Origin: Sphingomonas kyeonggiensis | GTDB taxonomy: Bacteria > Pseudomonadota > Alphaproteobacteria > Sphingomonadales > Sphingomonadaceae | Reading direction: 5' to 3' | Length of the DNA stretch: 64,000 nucleotides | NCBI RefSeq assembly: GCF_030812785.1 | Contig: NZ_JAUSTJ010000003.1 | Coordinates: 1 to 64,000 of the forward strand | Part shown: positions 12,243 to 20,705 of the stretch, piece after piece | Position numbering within the stretch: position 1 is the first letter of the stretch | Layout of the letters: each line of letters starts with the position of its first letter | Program-made: the position numbers and the translations under genes | Notes under the pieces: model-generated | Databases searched by the model: none | What the model saw: only the letters and a program-made list of their open reading frames with translations | What the model was told of the DNA's origin: nothing

Positions 12243-13748
12243 TTGGTGAGGGGTAAAACTGGCGCGCGCGCTCGAGGGCGCGCAAGAGGTAGTCTGCGAC
12301 CCGAGGAGCAGCGCTTCTTGGAAATCATGATCCAGCAAGGATCGGACGCCAACAAGAAGCAGGCGCTGCAACGGCTGTGTCTGCTTACGCGGAGGGGTTT
12401 TCGCTCCATAGCGCCGGTGCAGATGAAGTCTGCAGTACTCTACGCTTTAGGATCAGACGACCTGAAGGTGCGTCGGTGGGCATTTAATGCATTGGCGCTC
12501 ATTGGCGACGAGCGGGACATTCCTGTTATGGAAGCCTATTGGCGCAGGAGCTTCAACGACCCCGATGTCTTCGAGGCTGGCCTCACGGCATTGGCTCAAA
12601 TTCTGGATAAGCCTACGCTACTCAAAACCCTGAGTTCGGCCGGTGTTGCGCTCTCTCCCAGAGTAGTAATGGCGTTGGCGCAGCATCCAGGGGCCTTTGA
12701 TGAGGAATTGGCAGGTCTCCGCCTAGATCTTAGTAAGGCGAGCGCAGGGGATCTGCGATCTGCAACGCTGCTTGTGGGTTTGCAGCGCGCGCCGGATACG
12801 CTTTTCTCGGATAGACACCCGGTTAGTTCTGTAATCGGTGATCTTAATACCCATGATGACGGGATTGTTGCTCAATATTCATTTTGGGCAACGGTTGAGC
12901 ATCCTGATTTAGATTTAGGCAGTGTCAGCGTGCCGCCAGCGGTTTTCAGTCAGCTCCGGCCTAATGTCCAAGCGTGGGCTTATAGAGTTCTTACCAAAGA
13001 CAATGTCACAGCAAAGAGGCACTATGACCTAATCGTTGAGGGTTCTGAGAGCGATTACGCGGACGTGCGCGAAGGCGTAGCGATGGGACTTCGGGATATC
13101 TTCTACGATTCGCTCGATACGATCGTGATCGACTGGTCTCTAACGGAGGAGGACATTGTAATCCGTGAGAAGCTTTGGGAGCATATGGCTGTGAATGCCG
13201 AATATAGCCCAGGCTATAGAGAAGAGGCTGAGAAAGCGTACCGTTCCTCTTCCGCAAACTCCGCGCTACGTGCGCGGCTTGAGGCCGCTGGGAAAGACCA
13301 AGGTCTATTATTGACCTTCCGTAAAATAGCACTTCAAACAGGTGATCCTGATCTGTTTACACAAATTGCAGGGAATACGGTGACTAACAACATCCAGAAT
13401 TTCCAAGGGCCGCTTCAGGCCGGAGCGATATCCAATGCCGGACCGGGCAATACAGGTACGGTGAGTATTGGGCAGCAACAGCAGGCGGTAAGCTCTATAG
13501 AAGCGGACCTGAAACAGCTGCTGTCCGATCTGCAGCGAACCCAGACATCTCCGGAGCAGGAGAAAGTTGTTGCCGCAGTCGAGGATGCGATCAAAACGCC
13601 AACCCGGGGTAGGGTGGGAAAGGTGCTCGATTGGCTAAAGTCTGCGAAAGAGGGGATGACCTCGATAGCAGATTTCACAGAAAAGGCGGGCGCGCTTTAC
13701 ACGAAGATGGCACCGGCCCTCGAGCATCTGCCCGATGTCCTTGGCTAA
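12243..13748 (+). CDS. HEAT-repeat-like protein with Asn/Gly-rich segment and helical tail
   Basis: The 501-residue protein is not recognised as a named family. Residues about 20-300 are amphipathic helix pairs of HEAT type (for example VRRWAFNALALIGDERDIPV and PDVFEAGLTALAQIL). An Asn/Gly/Gln-rich stretch near 380-410 (NTVTNNIQNFQGP, ISNAGPGNTGTVSI) and a helical C-terminus follow. This helix / NG-rich / helix plan recalls bacterial abortive-infection adaptors such as the AbiTii group. Start choice is TTG 12243 or GTG 12246, both behind GGGGGA. It is AT-rich like the preceding gene and almost certainly in the same operon. Confidence 0.7.
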   Translation: MVRGKTGARARGRARGSLRPEEQRFLEIMIQQGSDANKKQALQRLCLLTRRGFRSIAPVQMKSAVLYALGSDDLKVRRWAFNALALIGDERDIPVMEAYWRRSFNDPDVFEAGLTALAQILDKPTLLKTLSSAGVALSPRVVMALAQHPGAFDEELAGLRLDLSKASAGDLRSATLLVGLQRAPDTLFSDRHPVSSVIGDLNTHDDGIVAQYSFWATVEHPDLDLGSVSVPPAVFSQLRPNVQAWAYRVLTKDNVTAKRHYDLIVEGSESDYADVREGVAMGLRDIFYDSLDTIVIDWSLTEEDIVIREKLWEHMAVNAEYSPGYREEAEKAYRSSSANSALRARLEAAGKDQGLLLTFRKIALQTGDPDLFTQIAGNTVTNNIQNFQGPLQAGAISNAGPGNTGTVSIGQQQQAVSSIEADLKQLLSDLQRTQTSPEQEKVVAAVEDAIKTPTRGRVGKVLDWLKSAKEGMTSIADFTEKAGALYTKMAPALEHLPDVLG

Positions 13749-13833
13749 GGCAAAGATAGTTCCATATTTGTTCTTCCAAAATAGGAAAATCCCCCATAAC
13801 TGACTCCGCTCCTGCAGCAGCGGAGCGAGTCGG

Positions 13834-14745
13834 ATGGCGGGCGAATTCGGGCGGCAATTTTGGTCGGGGGCGGTGCGGGAGGCGTTTCTGCGCGGGCTCG
13901 CGACGCATGGGTCGGTGCGGCGGGCGTGCCGCGAGACGGGGATGAGCGTCGCGGGCGCCTATGGCGTGCGCAAGCGGGATGCGGTCTTTGCCCGGCTCTG
14001 GGAGAAGGCGGTGGCGCGGGCCGGGGCCGAGCGGGTGGCGCGGCTCTCCGGGGCGGCGGCGCGGGCCGGTAGGCGCGACGGCATGTTCGGCGACTATCGC
14101 AAGCGACATGACGGCTGGACCGAGATCCGCACGCGCATCTTCCTGCGGGCGCTCGCCGAGACCGGCTGCGTGCGCGATGCCTGTGCGCGGGCGCATATCT
14201 CCGACCAGTCGGCCTATCGGATGCGGCGGCGCGACGCGAAGTTCGCCGCGGCCTGGGAGAAGGCGCTCGACGAGAGCGTGCCGACGCTCGAGCAGGCGGC
14301 CTGGGAGCGTGCGGTGGAGGGCTGGGACGAAATCGTGTGGAAGGACGGCGTCGAGGTCTCGCGCAAGCGACGCTATTCGGACGGGCTGCTCAAGTTCCTG
14401 CTCGATCGCCGCGGGGCCGCCGGGCTGCGGGTGCCGGGGCGGAATGCCAGCCGGAAGGAGCTGGTCGCCTTTGCCGAGGCGGCGGCCAAGGCGGCGGGCG
14501 GCTTCTTCGGCGAGCGCGCGGACCCCGAGGATACCAACCGGGCGATCCTGAAGAAGCTCGAGATGATCGACCGGGCGCGGGCGATGGAGGCCGCGGAGGA
14601 CGCCGAGCGGGAGGCGGCGCGGACGGCCGGGGCCGGGGAGCGGGACGAGGTGGAGGACTGGGAAGCGGAAGGAGAAGAAGAGGCGGTGGTGGCTCCGCCG
14701 CCGCCTGCCGTGCTCCCGCGGATCACCGGGTGTCCGGGGGGATAG
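13834..14745 (+). CDS. Terminase-small-subunit-like protein with duplicated HTH
   Basis: The 303-residue protein contains two similar helix-turn-helix units. The first is near residues 12-60 (AFLRGLATHGSVRRACRETG, then SVAGAYGVRKRD); the second is near 100-150 (IFLRALAETGCVRDACARAH, then ISDQSAYRMRRRD). This resembles the DNA-binding half of phage terminase small subunits. A long charged, Ala-rich tail follows. No other phage gene is near, so it may be a domesticated or remnant DNA-binding protein. GC content is again high here, marking the right edge of the AT-rich island. GGAG lies before the ATG. Confidence 0.65.
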   Translation: MAGEFGRQFWSGAVREAFLRGLATHGSVRRACRETGMSVAGAYGVRKRDAVFARLWEKAVARAGAERVARLSGAAARAGRRDGMFGDYRKRHDGWTEIRTRIFLRALAETGCVRDACARAHISDQSAYRMRRRDAKFAAAWEKALDESVPTLEQAAWERAVEGWDEIVWKDGVEVSRKRRYSDGLLKFLLDRRGAAGLRVPGRNASRKELVAFAEAAAKAAGGFFGERADPEDTNRAILKKLEMIDRARAMEAAEDAEREAARTAGAGERDEVEDWEAEGEEEAVVAPPPPAVLPRITGCPGG

Positions 14746-15084
14746 TGTTGGTCTTTCTTTTCCGAGGGCCGGGCCCGGTCTCCGCCGGACTTTCAAGTCT
14801 GGGCCCCGGCCTTCGCCGGGGAAAGAAGGTGTGCGGAAGGGGGCGGGACGGTGGCGCGGTAAGGGCGCGGGCCGGAGCCCGCGCCCACCGATGGTGACCG
14901 ACGGGTGGGAAACCCGACAGCCCGCTTGGCCGCCGCATTGGGACGGCGGCCTTGCCTCTGGGGAGCGACGTCATGCCGCCCGAGTCCCTCGATTTGGGCC
15001 GGCTATTGGCGCGCGCGGCACTGCCCTCAAGCGAGTCGCTGCCCATTTTGGCGGAAGTGGTGCGCCGGCGGGCGCCGGATGCGA
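14746..15084. other. Intergenic region with GC-rich hairpins
   Basis: This 339-base gap lies between convergent genes. Around 14765-14825 it holds GC-rich complementary stretches (GGGCCCGG-type and CCCCGGCCTTCGCCGGGG) that can form hairpins and resemble the palindromic repeats elsewhere in the window. I see no gene or RNA with confidence. Confidence 0.4.
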
Positions 15085-16005
15085 TCAGTCGAAGGAAACC
15101 GGCTCGGGACGGCCGATCAGATAGGCGCGGGCGGGGTCGTGGAGCGGGAAGCCGTTCACCCCGAGCCGGGCGAGCAGCAGGCGGACGGTGGAGAAGCTGC
15201 GGGTGCTGGTGTCGATCGCCTCGGGCCGGTTGAGCCAGGCCTCGGACACCAGCAGCTTCTTGCCGATACGCTCGAGCCGGCCGTCGTCGAGCAGGCGGAC
15301 GAGGCGGCGGCGGACGGTCGCCTCGGGCAGACCGAGCGCGCGGGCGACGGCGCTGGTGCGCACCGGCTGGCGCAGGTGGGAAGGGGGCTCCTTGCGGCCG
15401 TCGGCATAATGCCAGGCGAGCTCGCGATCGGCGTTGAGCAGGCGCGAATTGGCGGCGTAGATCGTCGAGAACAGGACGAGCTCGAGCCAGTCGGCATGGG
15501 CGCGGCGATTGGTGTCGATCACCGCGAGCATCAGGTCGATCGCGGCCTGGACGCCAGCGGCATGGTGATAGGGGCGTACGGTGCCGACTTCGGGCATCGG
15601 CACGCCGGCGCGGGCCATGTCTGCGACGAAGCGGACCGCGGCGTCGTGGACCAGGGTGAGGAACGCGGTCAGGTCGGGCGACTGGATCTCGGCATGGTTG
15701 GCGTGGACGCCGTCGGCGCCGCGCTTGCACCAGCCGGCATCGACCAGCGCATGGACGTGGCGGCGGACGGTCTCGTAGGGGCGCGACAGCGACATGGCGA
15801 GCGAATGGGCCGAGACGGTGGGGGCGAGACCGGCGCGCGCGTCGAACGGATAGGTGTCGCGGGCGATCACCGCGAAGATCGTCACCCGGTCGAGGTCACC
15901 GTCGAACATGCGGATCGCGCGGGCGAGCACAGTGGTCTGCAGCTCGGCAAGCAAGCGGGTCATGAGCCGGATCGGCGGGGGATCGAGAGGCAGACGGATC
16001 GACAT
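15085..16005 (-). CDS. Putative helix-turn-helix transcriptional regulator
   Basis: The 306-residue cytoplasmic protein appears to hold two winged-helix-like segments. One is near residues 70-105 (VSAHSLAMSLSRPYETVRRHVHALVDAGW); the other is near 220-265 (VRTSAVARALGLPEATVRRRLVRLLDDGRLERIGKK). Both have the usual sequence of a helix, a turn and a recognition helix ending in basic residues. The family is not recognised. No other gene shares its orientation nearby. A 21-base near-palindrome at 16090-16110, between it and the divergent secreted-protein gene, is a candidate operator. The start at 16005 lacks a strong ribosome site and is uncertain. Confidence 0.65.
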   Translation of the reverse strand: MSIRLPLDPPPIRLMTRLLAELQTTVLARAIRMFDGDLDRVTIFAVIARDTYPFDARAGLAPTVSAHSLAMSLSRPYETVRRHVHALVDAGWCKRGADGVHANHAEIQSPDLTAFLTLVHDAAVRFVADMARAGVPMPEVGTVRPYHHAAGVQAAIDLMLAVIDTNRRAHADWLELVLFSTIYAANSRLLNADRELAWHYADGRKEPPSHLRQPVRTSAVARALGLPEATVRRRLVRLLDDGRLERIGKKLLVSEAWLNRPEAIDTSTRSFSTVRLLLARLGVNGFPLHDPARAYLIGRPEPVSFD

Positions 16006-16089
16006 GCTTCGGTCCGATCTTTGCCGCTGCGTGCGTCCGCAGCTAGTCCGGGGATTCCGCAATTCGCCATTTTGAGTAGCAGCAAATGT

Positions 16090-16110
16090 CGGATTCCCTA
16101 GGGAAATCCG
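16090..16110. promoter_or_regulatory. Near-palindromic candidate operator
   Basis: CGGATTCCCTAGGG followed by AAATCCG is symmetric around CCCTAGGG apart from one inserted A. It lies between the divergent HTH regulator gene and the lysozyme-like gene. That it is an operator is inferred from position alone. Confidence 0.4.
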
Positions 16111-16196
16111 TCTGGAGGCGCCGAATCGGTAACCATGTTTTGCGGCGCTTGCGGCGGCGGGCCGGGCGGGGGAGTATCCGCGGCGAGGAGACGGGC

Positions 16197-17243
16197 ATGG
16201 GGATGAAGGGCTTGGTCGCGGGGGTGCTGCTGGGGCTGGTGGCGGGCACGATGCCGGCGGCGGCGCAGGTCGCGGCGCCTGCGGCTCCGGTGCCGCCCGC
16301 GCGGCCGGCGTGCCGCGAAGTGGCGGACCTGCCCTTCCTGAGCATCGACGCCGACAGCGCCGCGCGGCTGGGCGGGATCGGGCTCGACCGGGCGGCGATC
16401 TTCGCGCAGATGCACGAGACCTCGATCCCCGAGACGATGGGCTGCTGGGCGATGCCGGTGGGCAATTTCGACAGCCAGCTGGTCTCGGTCGGCATGGCGC
16501 AGTGGAATTTCGGGACGGGCAGCCTGCAACCGCTGCTGAAGGCGTGGAAACAGGCGCGGGGCGGCAGCTTCCGGCGCGCGCGCAAGGCGCTGATGCCGGT
16601 CTATGGCCGGCTGGTCTTCTCGCGCGACTGCCTGGCGGTGCCGGTGAAGGCGAAGTGCCGGGAGAAGATCCTCGCGGCGCATGGCAGCGACGGCAAGCTC
16701 GACCCGGTGCTCTGGGGCGAGTTCAACGCGCTGTTCGAGAGCGACGCGATGCTGCAGGTGCAGCTCGACAGCTACCTGGTGCTGCTCGAGGGGGTGCGGC
16801 AGGACCTGCTGCGCGTGTTCCCCGAGGGGCCGATCACGCGCCGGAAGGTGCGCTGGGCGGTGGACACCAAGGTGCAGCAGGGCGGCTTCCCGCTCGACGA
16901 GGACCTCGCCCGGCTGCGGCGCAAGCTCGCCGCCATGCCCGAGGGCGAGCGCTGGGAGCGGCTGGGGGCGATCTTCGCCTGGTATGGCGCGCTGGCGCGG
17001 AGCATCGACCAGGACGGGGTGCAGCGCGACTGGGCGTGGAACCTGGACCGCTGGCAATGCCTGCTCGACCAGCGGCGGATCGATCCGGAGCAGTACGAGA
17101 TGCTCCACCTCACCTTCCTGAGGAGCCGCACCGCGATCGGCAATTCGGGGCGCTGGCAGGCGCTGACCTTCGAGCGGCGGGCGCGGATCATCCTTGGGGT
17201 GGGCAGCGTCTCCGGCAAGACGGACGGAGAATGTTTGCGCTGA
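16197..17243 (+). CDS. Secreted protein with lysozyme-like signature
   Basis: The 348-residue protein has a clear signal peptide (MGMKGLVAGVLLGLVAGTMPAAAQ). The only recognisable stretch lies near residues 70-110: HETSIPETMGCW, then VGNFDSQLVSVGMAQWNFG and GSLQPLL. This resembles lysozyme-fold peptidoglycan hydrolases, where a Glu is followed by an S-x-G-x-x-QWN(F/Y)G segment. The rest is helical and ends in a basic tail. I infer a periplasmic cell-wall enzyme, without proof of activity. GAGGAG lies 7 bases before the ATG at 16197. The frame extends further upstream but lacks a leader there. Confidence 0.6.
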   Translation: MGMKGLVAGVLLGLVAGTMPAAAQVAAPAAPVPPARPACREVADLPFLSIDADSAARLGGIGLDRAAIFAQMHETSIPETMGCWAMPVGNFDSQLVSVGMAQWNFGTGSLQPLLKAWKQARGGSFRRARKALMPVYGRLVFSRDCLAVPVKAKCREKILAAHGSDGKLDPVLWGEFNALFESDAMLQVQLDSYLVLLEGVRQDLLRVFPEGPITRRKVRWAVDTKVQQGGFPLDEDLARLRRKLAAMPEGERWERLGAIFAWYGALARSIDQDGVQRDWAWNLDRWQCLLDQRRIDPEQYEMLHLTFLRSRTAIGNSGRWQALTFERRARIILGVGSVSGKTDGECLR

Positions 17244-17307
17244 CCCCTTGGAACCGGCGGCCCCGACGGCCATTACGTGACGGGAACATTTATCCGGAGT
17301 GCGGGCG

Positions 17308-17832
17308 ATGCGCGGTTTGCTGATTGTGGCGAGTATGTTGGCGGTGGCGGGTTGCGCGAAGCCCGAGAAGAATGCGCGCTACATGGCCGGCCATTTCCGC
17401 GCCCAGGCGGACCTGAAGATGGCCGACGGCACCGATGTCGGCAAGGCGATCGCCGAGGAAGTGGACGGCGCGATCCGCGTGATGGTCGAGGTGCACGGCA
17501 TGACCAAGGGCGTGCACGGCACCCATGTCCACACCGTCGGCAAGTGCGAGGGCCCGGACTTCGCCAGCGCCGGCGGCCACTGGAACCCGACCGGCCACCA
17601 GCACGGCAAGGACAATCCGGCCGGCCCGCATGCCGGCGACATGCCCAACCTCTCGGTGGGCGACGACGGCCGCGACCGCACGATCTTCACGCTGCCGGGC
17701 GGCACCTATGCATGGCTGCTCGACCAGGACGGCGCCGCGCTGGTCGTCCATGCCAATGCCGACGACTACAAGACCGACCCCTCGGGCAATTCGGGCGGGC
17801 GCATCGCCTGCGGCGTCTTCCACGCGATGTGA
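17308..17832 (+). CDS. sodC: Cu/Zn superoxide dismutase lipoprotein
   Basis: The 174-residue protein has a lipoprotein signal (LAVAGC, Cys about residue 15) and a full SodC domain that converts periplasmic superoxide to peroxide. Metal ligands are visible: GTHVH, GGHWNP, GPHAGD and LVVHAN supply the histidines and the Asp. The cysteines in GKCEGP and IACGVF fit the structural disulfide. A GTG lies three codons upstream in frame, but GGAG spacing favours the ATG at 17308. The phosphatase gene follows after 22 bases. Confidence 0.94.
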   Translation: MRGLLIVASMLAVAGCAKPEKNARYMAGHFRAQADLKMADGTDVGKAIAEEVDGAIRVMVEVHGMTKGVHGTHVHTVGKCEGPDFASAGGHWNPTGHQHGKDNPAGPHAGDMPNLSVGDDGRDRTIFTLPGGTYAWLLDQDGAALVVHANADDYKTDPSGNSGGRIACGVFHAM

Positions 17833-17854
17833 TCGCGCGGACGGGGGAGTAGGG

Positions 17855-18337
17855 GTGACGTCGGTCCTGTTCGTGTGCCTGGGCAATATCTGTCGCTCGC
17901 CGCTCGCCGAGGGCGCGCTGCGGGCCGCGGCGGAAAATGCCGGGCTGGATATCGAAGTGGATTCGGCAGGGACCGGCGGCTGGCATGCCGGCGACCCGCC
18001 CGACCGCCGTGCTCAGGCGGCGGCACGGCGGCACGGCACCGACATCTCCGGGCTGCGCGCGCGGCAGGTGCGGCCCGAGGATTTCCGCCGCTTCGATTTC
18101 GTCTTCGCGCTCGACCGGCAGAACCTGCGCGACCTCGGGGCGATCGCGCCGGCGGATGCGAGCGCCGAGCTGGGCCTGCTGATGGACCAGGTCGCGGGAC
18201 GCGAGGGCAGCTCGGTCGCCGATCCCTATTATGGCGAGGACCGGGACTTCGACGTGACCTGGGCGGATGTCAGCGCTGCGGCGGACGCGCTGGTGGCGCG
18301 GTTGCGCGATCCGCGCGACGGGCCGCCTCCGGCGTAG
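17855..18337 (+). CDS. Low-molecular-weight protein-tyrosine phosphatase
   Basis: The 160-residue enzyme carries the P-loop CLGNICRSP (CX5R) at the N-terminus and the general-acid Asp in VADPYYGEDRDF near the C-terminus. It removes phosphate from protein tyrosines, or possibly from other small phosphorylated substrates. The GTG start at 17855 is preceded by GGGGGAG at proper spacing and places the P-loop exactly where the family has it. It follows sodC by 22 bases. In exopolysaccharide producers such enzymes often pair with BY-kinases, but none is seen here. Confidence 0.92.
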   Translation: MTSVLFVCLGNICRSPLAEGALRAAAENAGLDIEVDSAGTGGWHAGDPPDRRAQAAARRHGTDISGLRARQVRPEDFRRFDFVFALDRQNLRDLGAIAPADASAELGLLMDQVAGREGSSVADPYYGEDRDFDVTWADVSAAADALVARLRDPRDGPPPA

Positions 18338-18388
18338 CGGAGGCCCGGAAGCTATGGCATGCTGCCTTCCCGAGGGAGGCAGGTTGGC

Positions 18389-18868
18389 ATGGCATATGAT
18401 GGGGCGATGCTGCTCGCGTCGATCGTCCTCTTCATCCCCATCCTGGCGATTGCGGCGATACTCCATCTGATCCTTCGCAAGCTGCGCTTCGTGCCGGCGG
18501 CGCGCGCGGGACTGGCCGGCTATGCGCTGGTGGCGCTGGGTGGCTATGCCCTGCTCTTCCTGGGAAGCGCGCTGAACCTGCTCGTGCTGAAGCCCGCGCA
18601 TTTGCAGGCGAAATATCTGGGCCGTGCCTATGGCACGCCGCTGGCGCTGCGCAGCTTCGAGCATTCGGGCTTCCAGGACCCGGCGGACGAATGGCACTAC
18701 CTGCTGGACGAGACGGACCTTGCCGCGCTGAAGCGGAGCTGCATCGTGCAGCCACCCGTCGCAAAGGGACCCGAACCTTGCGTGCTTTATGCCGACAGGG
18801 ACGAGCGCTGGTTTGCCGAGGTCTGGCTGGAAGGAAGTGAGTTGCGCATGATCGACGGGCTGCACTGA
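18389..18868 (+). CDS. Membrane protein of unknown function
   Basis: The 159-residue protein has two hydrophobic helices at residues about 7-29 and 40-65, followed by a soluble tail of about 90 residues. No family is recognised. The ATG at 18389 has GAGG upstream. Its stop overlaps the start of the next small membrane protein gene (TGATG), so the two are translationally coupled. Both may follow the phosphatase gene in one transcript (about 50-base gap). Confidence 0.65.
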   Translation: MAYDGAMLLASIVLFIPILAIAAILHLILRKLRFVPAARAGLAGYALVALGGYALLFLGSALNLLVLKPAHLQAKYLGRAYGTPLALRSFEHSGFQDPADEWHYLLDETDLAALKRSCIVQPPVAKGPEPCVLYADRDERWFAEVWLEGSELRMIDGLH

Positions 18869-19077
18869 TGGCCGTTCCCTCCCGGCGCGGCGTGTTCCTG
18901 CTTCTCGCCGCCATGCTCTCCATCCTGTCGGTGGGGGTAGGAGCCTGGTTGTTCTGGCTGTCGGGCGCGCGGCACCTGCTGCTCGTCGGCGGCCTGATGC
19001 TGTGCCTGACCGTGCTGACCTGGATCTGGTGGCGCCGCCTGCCGGCGGAGGTGGTCGCGCCGTCGCGGCGGACGTAA
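18868..19077 (+). CDS. Small two-helix membrane protein
   Basis: The 69-residue protein consists almost entirely of two hydrophobic helices (residues about 8-30 and 36-55), then a basic WWRR segment and a short tail. The start codon overlaps the stop of the preceding membrane protein gene by one base, which supports it as a real coupled gene. No function can be assigned. Confidence 0.6.
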   Translation: MAVPSRRGVFLLLAAMLSILSVGVGAWLFWLSGARHLLLVGGLMLCLTVLTWIWWRRLPAEVVAPSRRT

Positions 19078-19113
19078 TGTGGTGTGGCGTCGAAGGGCCG
19101 CTTTCGGCTTGCT

Positions 19114-19195
19114 CGTCATCCCGACGAAAGTCGGGATCTCGTGCAGCTCTTTCCCTGCGCCTTCGCCTGAGATCCCGGCTTTCGCCGGGATGACG
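19114..19195. repeat. Composite palindromic intergenic repeat, copy 1
   Basis: CGTCATCCCGACGAAAGTCG and its inverted partner (ending CGCCGGGATGACG) enclose a central segment. A second copy of the whole unit, central segment included, lies at 44841-44922. The 293-base gap 19078-19370 holds this repeat and otherwise nothing recognised. Confidence 0.85.
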
Positions 19196-19370
19196 GATTT
19201 AGCTGCGGCTGCGGAAAGAGGCCGGGGATGACGATTGGGAACGGAAAGGACGCCCCGCCAGCTTGACTTGCGCCGCAAAGACCCGGAATTGCGGGCGCAT
19301 GGGGGCGGCGGTCTCCCCATGAGGCGTCAGCCAAAGTATCGCGTCCAACTCCAGAAGCGGACGCAATAGC

Positions 19371-20690
19371 GTGCATCTTCCCCGATATCTCCTTGCTCTG
19401 ACCCTGTTGCCGGCACCTGCGCTCGCGCAGGATCTCGACGTATCGGGCACCGTCCGCATCCGCTACGAAGCGATCGAGAACCAGCCGCGCGCCGGCTTCA
19501 ATCGCGACGACGACCTGGTCAATCTGCGCACCACGCTGCTGGCCAAATATGACAGTGGCCCCGTGATCCTGGCGGCCGAGCTCTGGGACAGCCGGGTTTA
19601 TGGCGGCGATGCGGGGACGCCGGTGACGACCGGGGAAACGAACACGCTCGAGCTCGTCCAGGCCTATGCCTCGGGCGAGGTTTCGCTCGGGCGCGGATCG
19701 AAGGCCGTGATCCGGGGCGGGCGCTTCCTGCTGAACATCGGTTCGCGCCGGCTGGTCGCCGCCGACGATTATCGCAACACCACCAATGGCTATACCGGGC
19801 TCAACGCCGAGATCACCGCAAGGGGAGGCGTGACGGCGAGCCTGATCTACGTCCTGCCGCAACAGCGCCGGCCCGATAATGCCGCGTCGCTGCGGCACAA
19901 CGCCGTCGCGCCCGATCGCGAGGGCTTCGACCTGGTGCTGTGGGGCGGCACGCTGGCCAAGGCCCGTGCGTTCGGCCCCCTTCTGCTCGAGGGCAGCTTC
20001 TACCATCTGGGCGAACGCGACATGCCGGGCCGGCCGACGCGCGACCGTTCGCTCAATACCTATGGCGGGCGCGTGCTGCGCGATTCCGCTCCGGGGAAGC
20101 TCGATGCCGAGATCGAGGCATTCTACCAGTCGGGACGGATCAGCGCCTCGACCGCGGCGAATGCAGTGACGCTTCCGGTGTCCGCCTGGTTCGTCCATGG
20201 CGATGCGGGATATACCTTCCGCGCCGGCTGGCGGCCGCGGATCGCCGTCGAATATGACCGCGCCAGCGGCGACCGCCCCGGCAACCGCTATGGCCGCTTC
20301 GACACGCTGTTCGGGATGCGCCGCGCCGATCTTGCGCCGTCGGGCCTCTACAACGCGGTCGGCCGCGCCAACATCTCCTCCGCGGGGATGCGCGTGGAGG
20401 TGACGCCGTCGAAGCGGCTCGACGGCCTTGTCAGCTATCATGCGCTCTGGCTGGCCGAGCCGAGGGACAGCTTCTCCACCACCGGCGTCCGCGACGCGAC
20501 CGGCCGGTCCGGGCGTTTCGCGGGGCATCAATGGGACGCAAGGCTGCGCTGGTGGGTCAGGCCTGCCGCGCTGCGCTTCGAGGCGGATGCGGTGGTGCTT
20601 GCGAAGGGGCGGTTCCTGGAAGAGGCGCCCAATGCCAATCGCGGCGGCACCACCCTGTACGGCTCGCTGAACCTGACCGCGAGCTTCTAG
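19371..20690 (+). CDS. Alginate-export-type outer-membrane porin
   Basis: The 439-residue protein begins with a signal peptide (MHLPRYLLALTLLPAPALAQ) and continues as a beta-barrel with many short amphipathic strands, ending NLTASF with a terminal Phe. The segment from residue 22 (DLDVSGTVRIRYEAI) to the end matches the alginate-export/AlgE-like porin family. That family forms outer-membrane channels for anionic polysaccharides or small solutes. No alginate genes are near, so the substrate is open. The GTG start has a poor ribosome site but places the leader correctly. Confidence 0.78.
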   Translation: MHLPRYLLALTLLPAPALAQDLDVSGTVRIRYEAIENQPRAGFNRDDDLVNLRTTLLAKYDSGPVILAAELWDSRVYGGDAGTPVTTGETNTLELVQAYASGEVSLGRGSKAVIRGGRFLLNIGSRRLVAADDYRNTTNGYTGLNAEITARGGVTASLIYVLPQQRRPDNAASLRHNAVAPDREGFDLVLWGGTLAKARAFGPLLLEGSFYHLGERDMPGRPTRDRSLNTYGGRVLRDSAPGKLDAEIEAFYQSGRISASTAANAVTLPVSAWFVHGDAGYTFRAGWRPRIAVEYDRASGDRPGNRYGRFDTLFGMRRADLAPSGLYNAVGRANISSAGMRVEVTPSKRLDGLVSYHALWLAEPRDSFSTTGVRDATGRSGRFAGHQWDARLRWWVRPAALRFEADAVVLAKGRFLEEAPNANRGGTTLYGSLNLTASF

Positions 20691-20705
20691 CCGGCGGTTC
20701 CCGCT

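Noticed and set aside
13790..13834. Attachment site at the right edge of the AT-rich island
   Set aside because: There is a partly symmetric CCGCTCC...GGAGCG stretch, but no matching copy at the left edge and no tRNA or integrase.
17250..17287. GGAAC sites before sodC as EcfG promoters
   Set aside because: Neither GGAAC has CGTT at 16-17 bases; the nearest CGT is 21 bases away.
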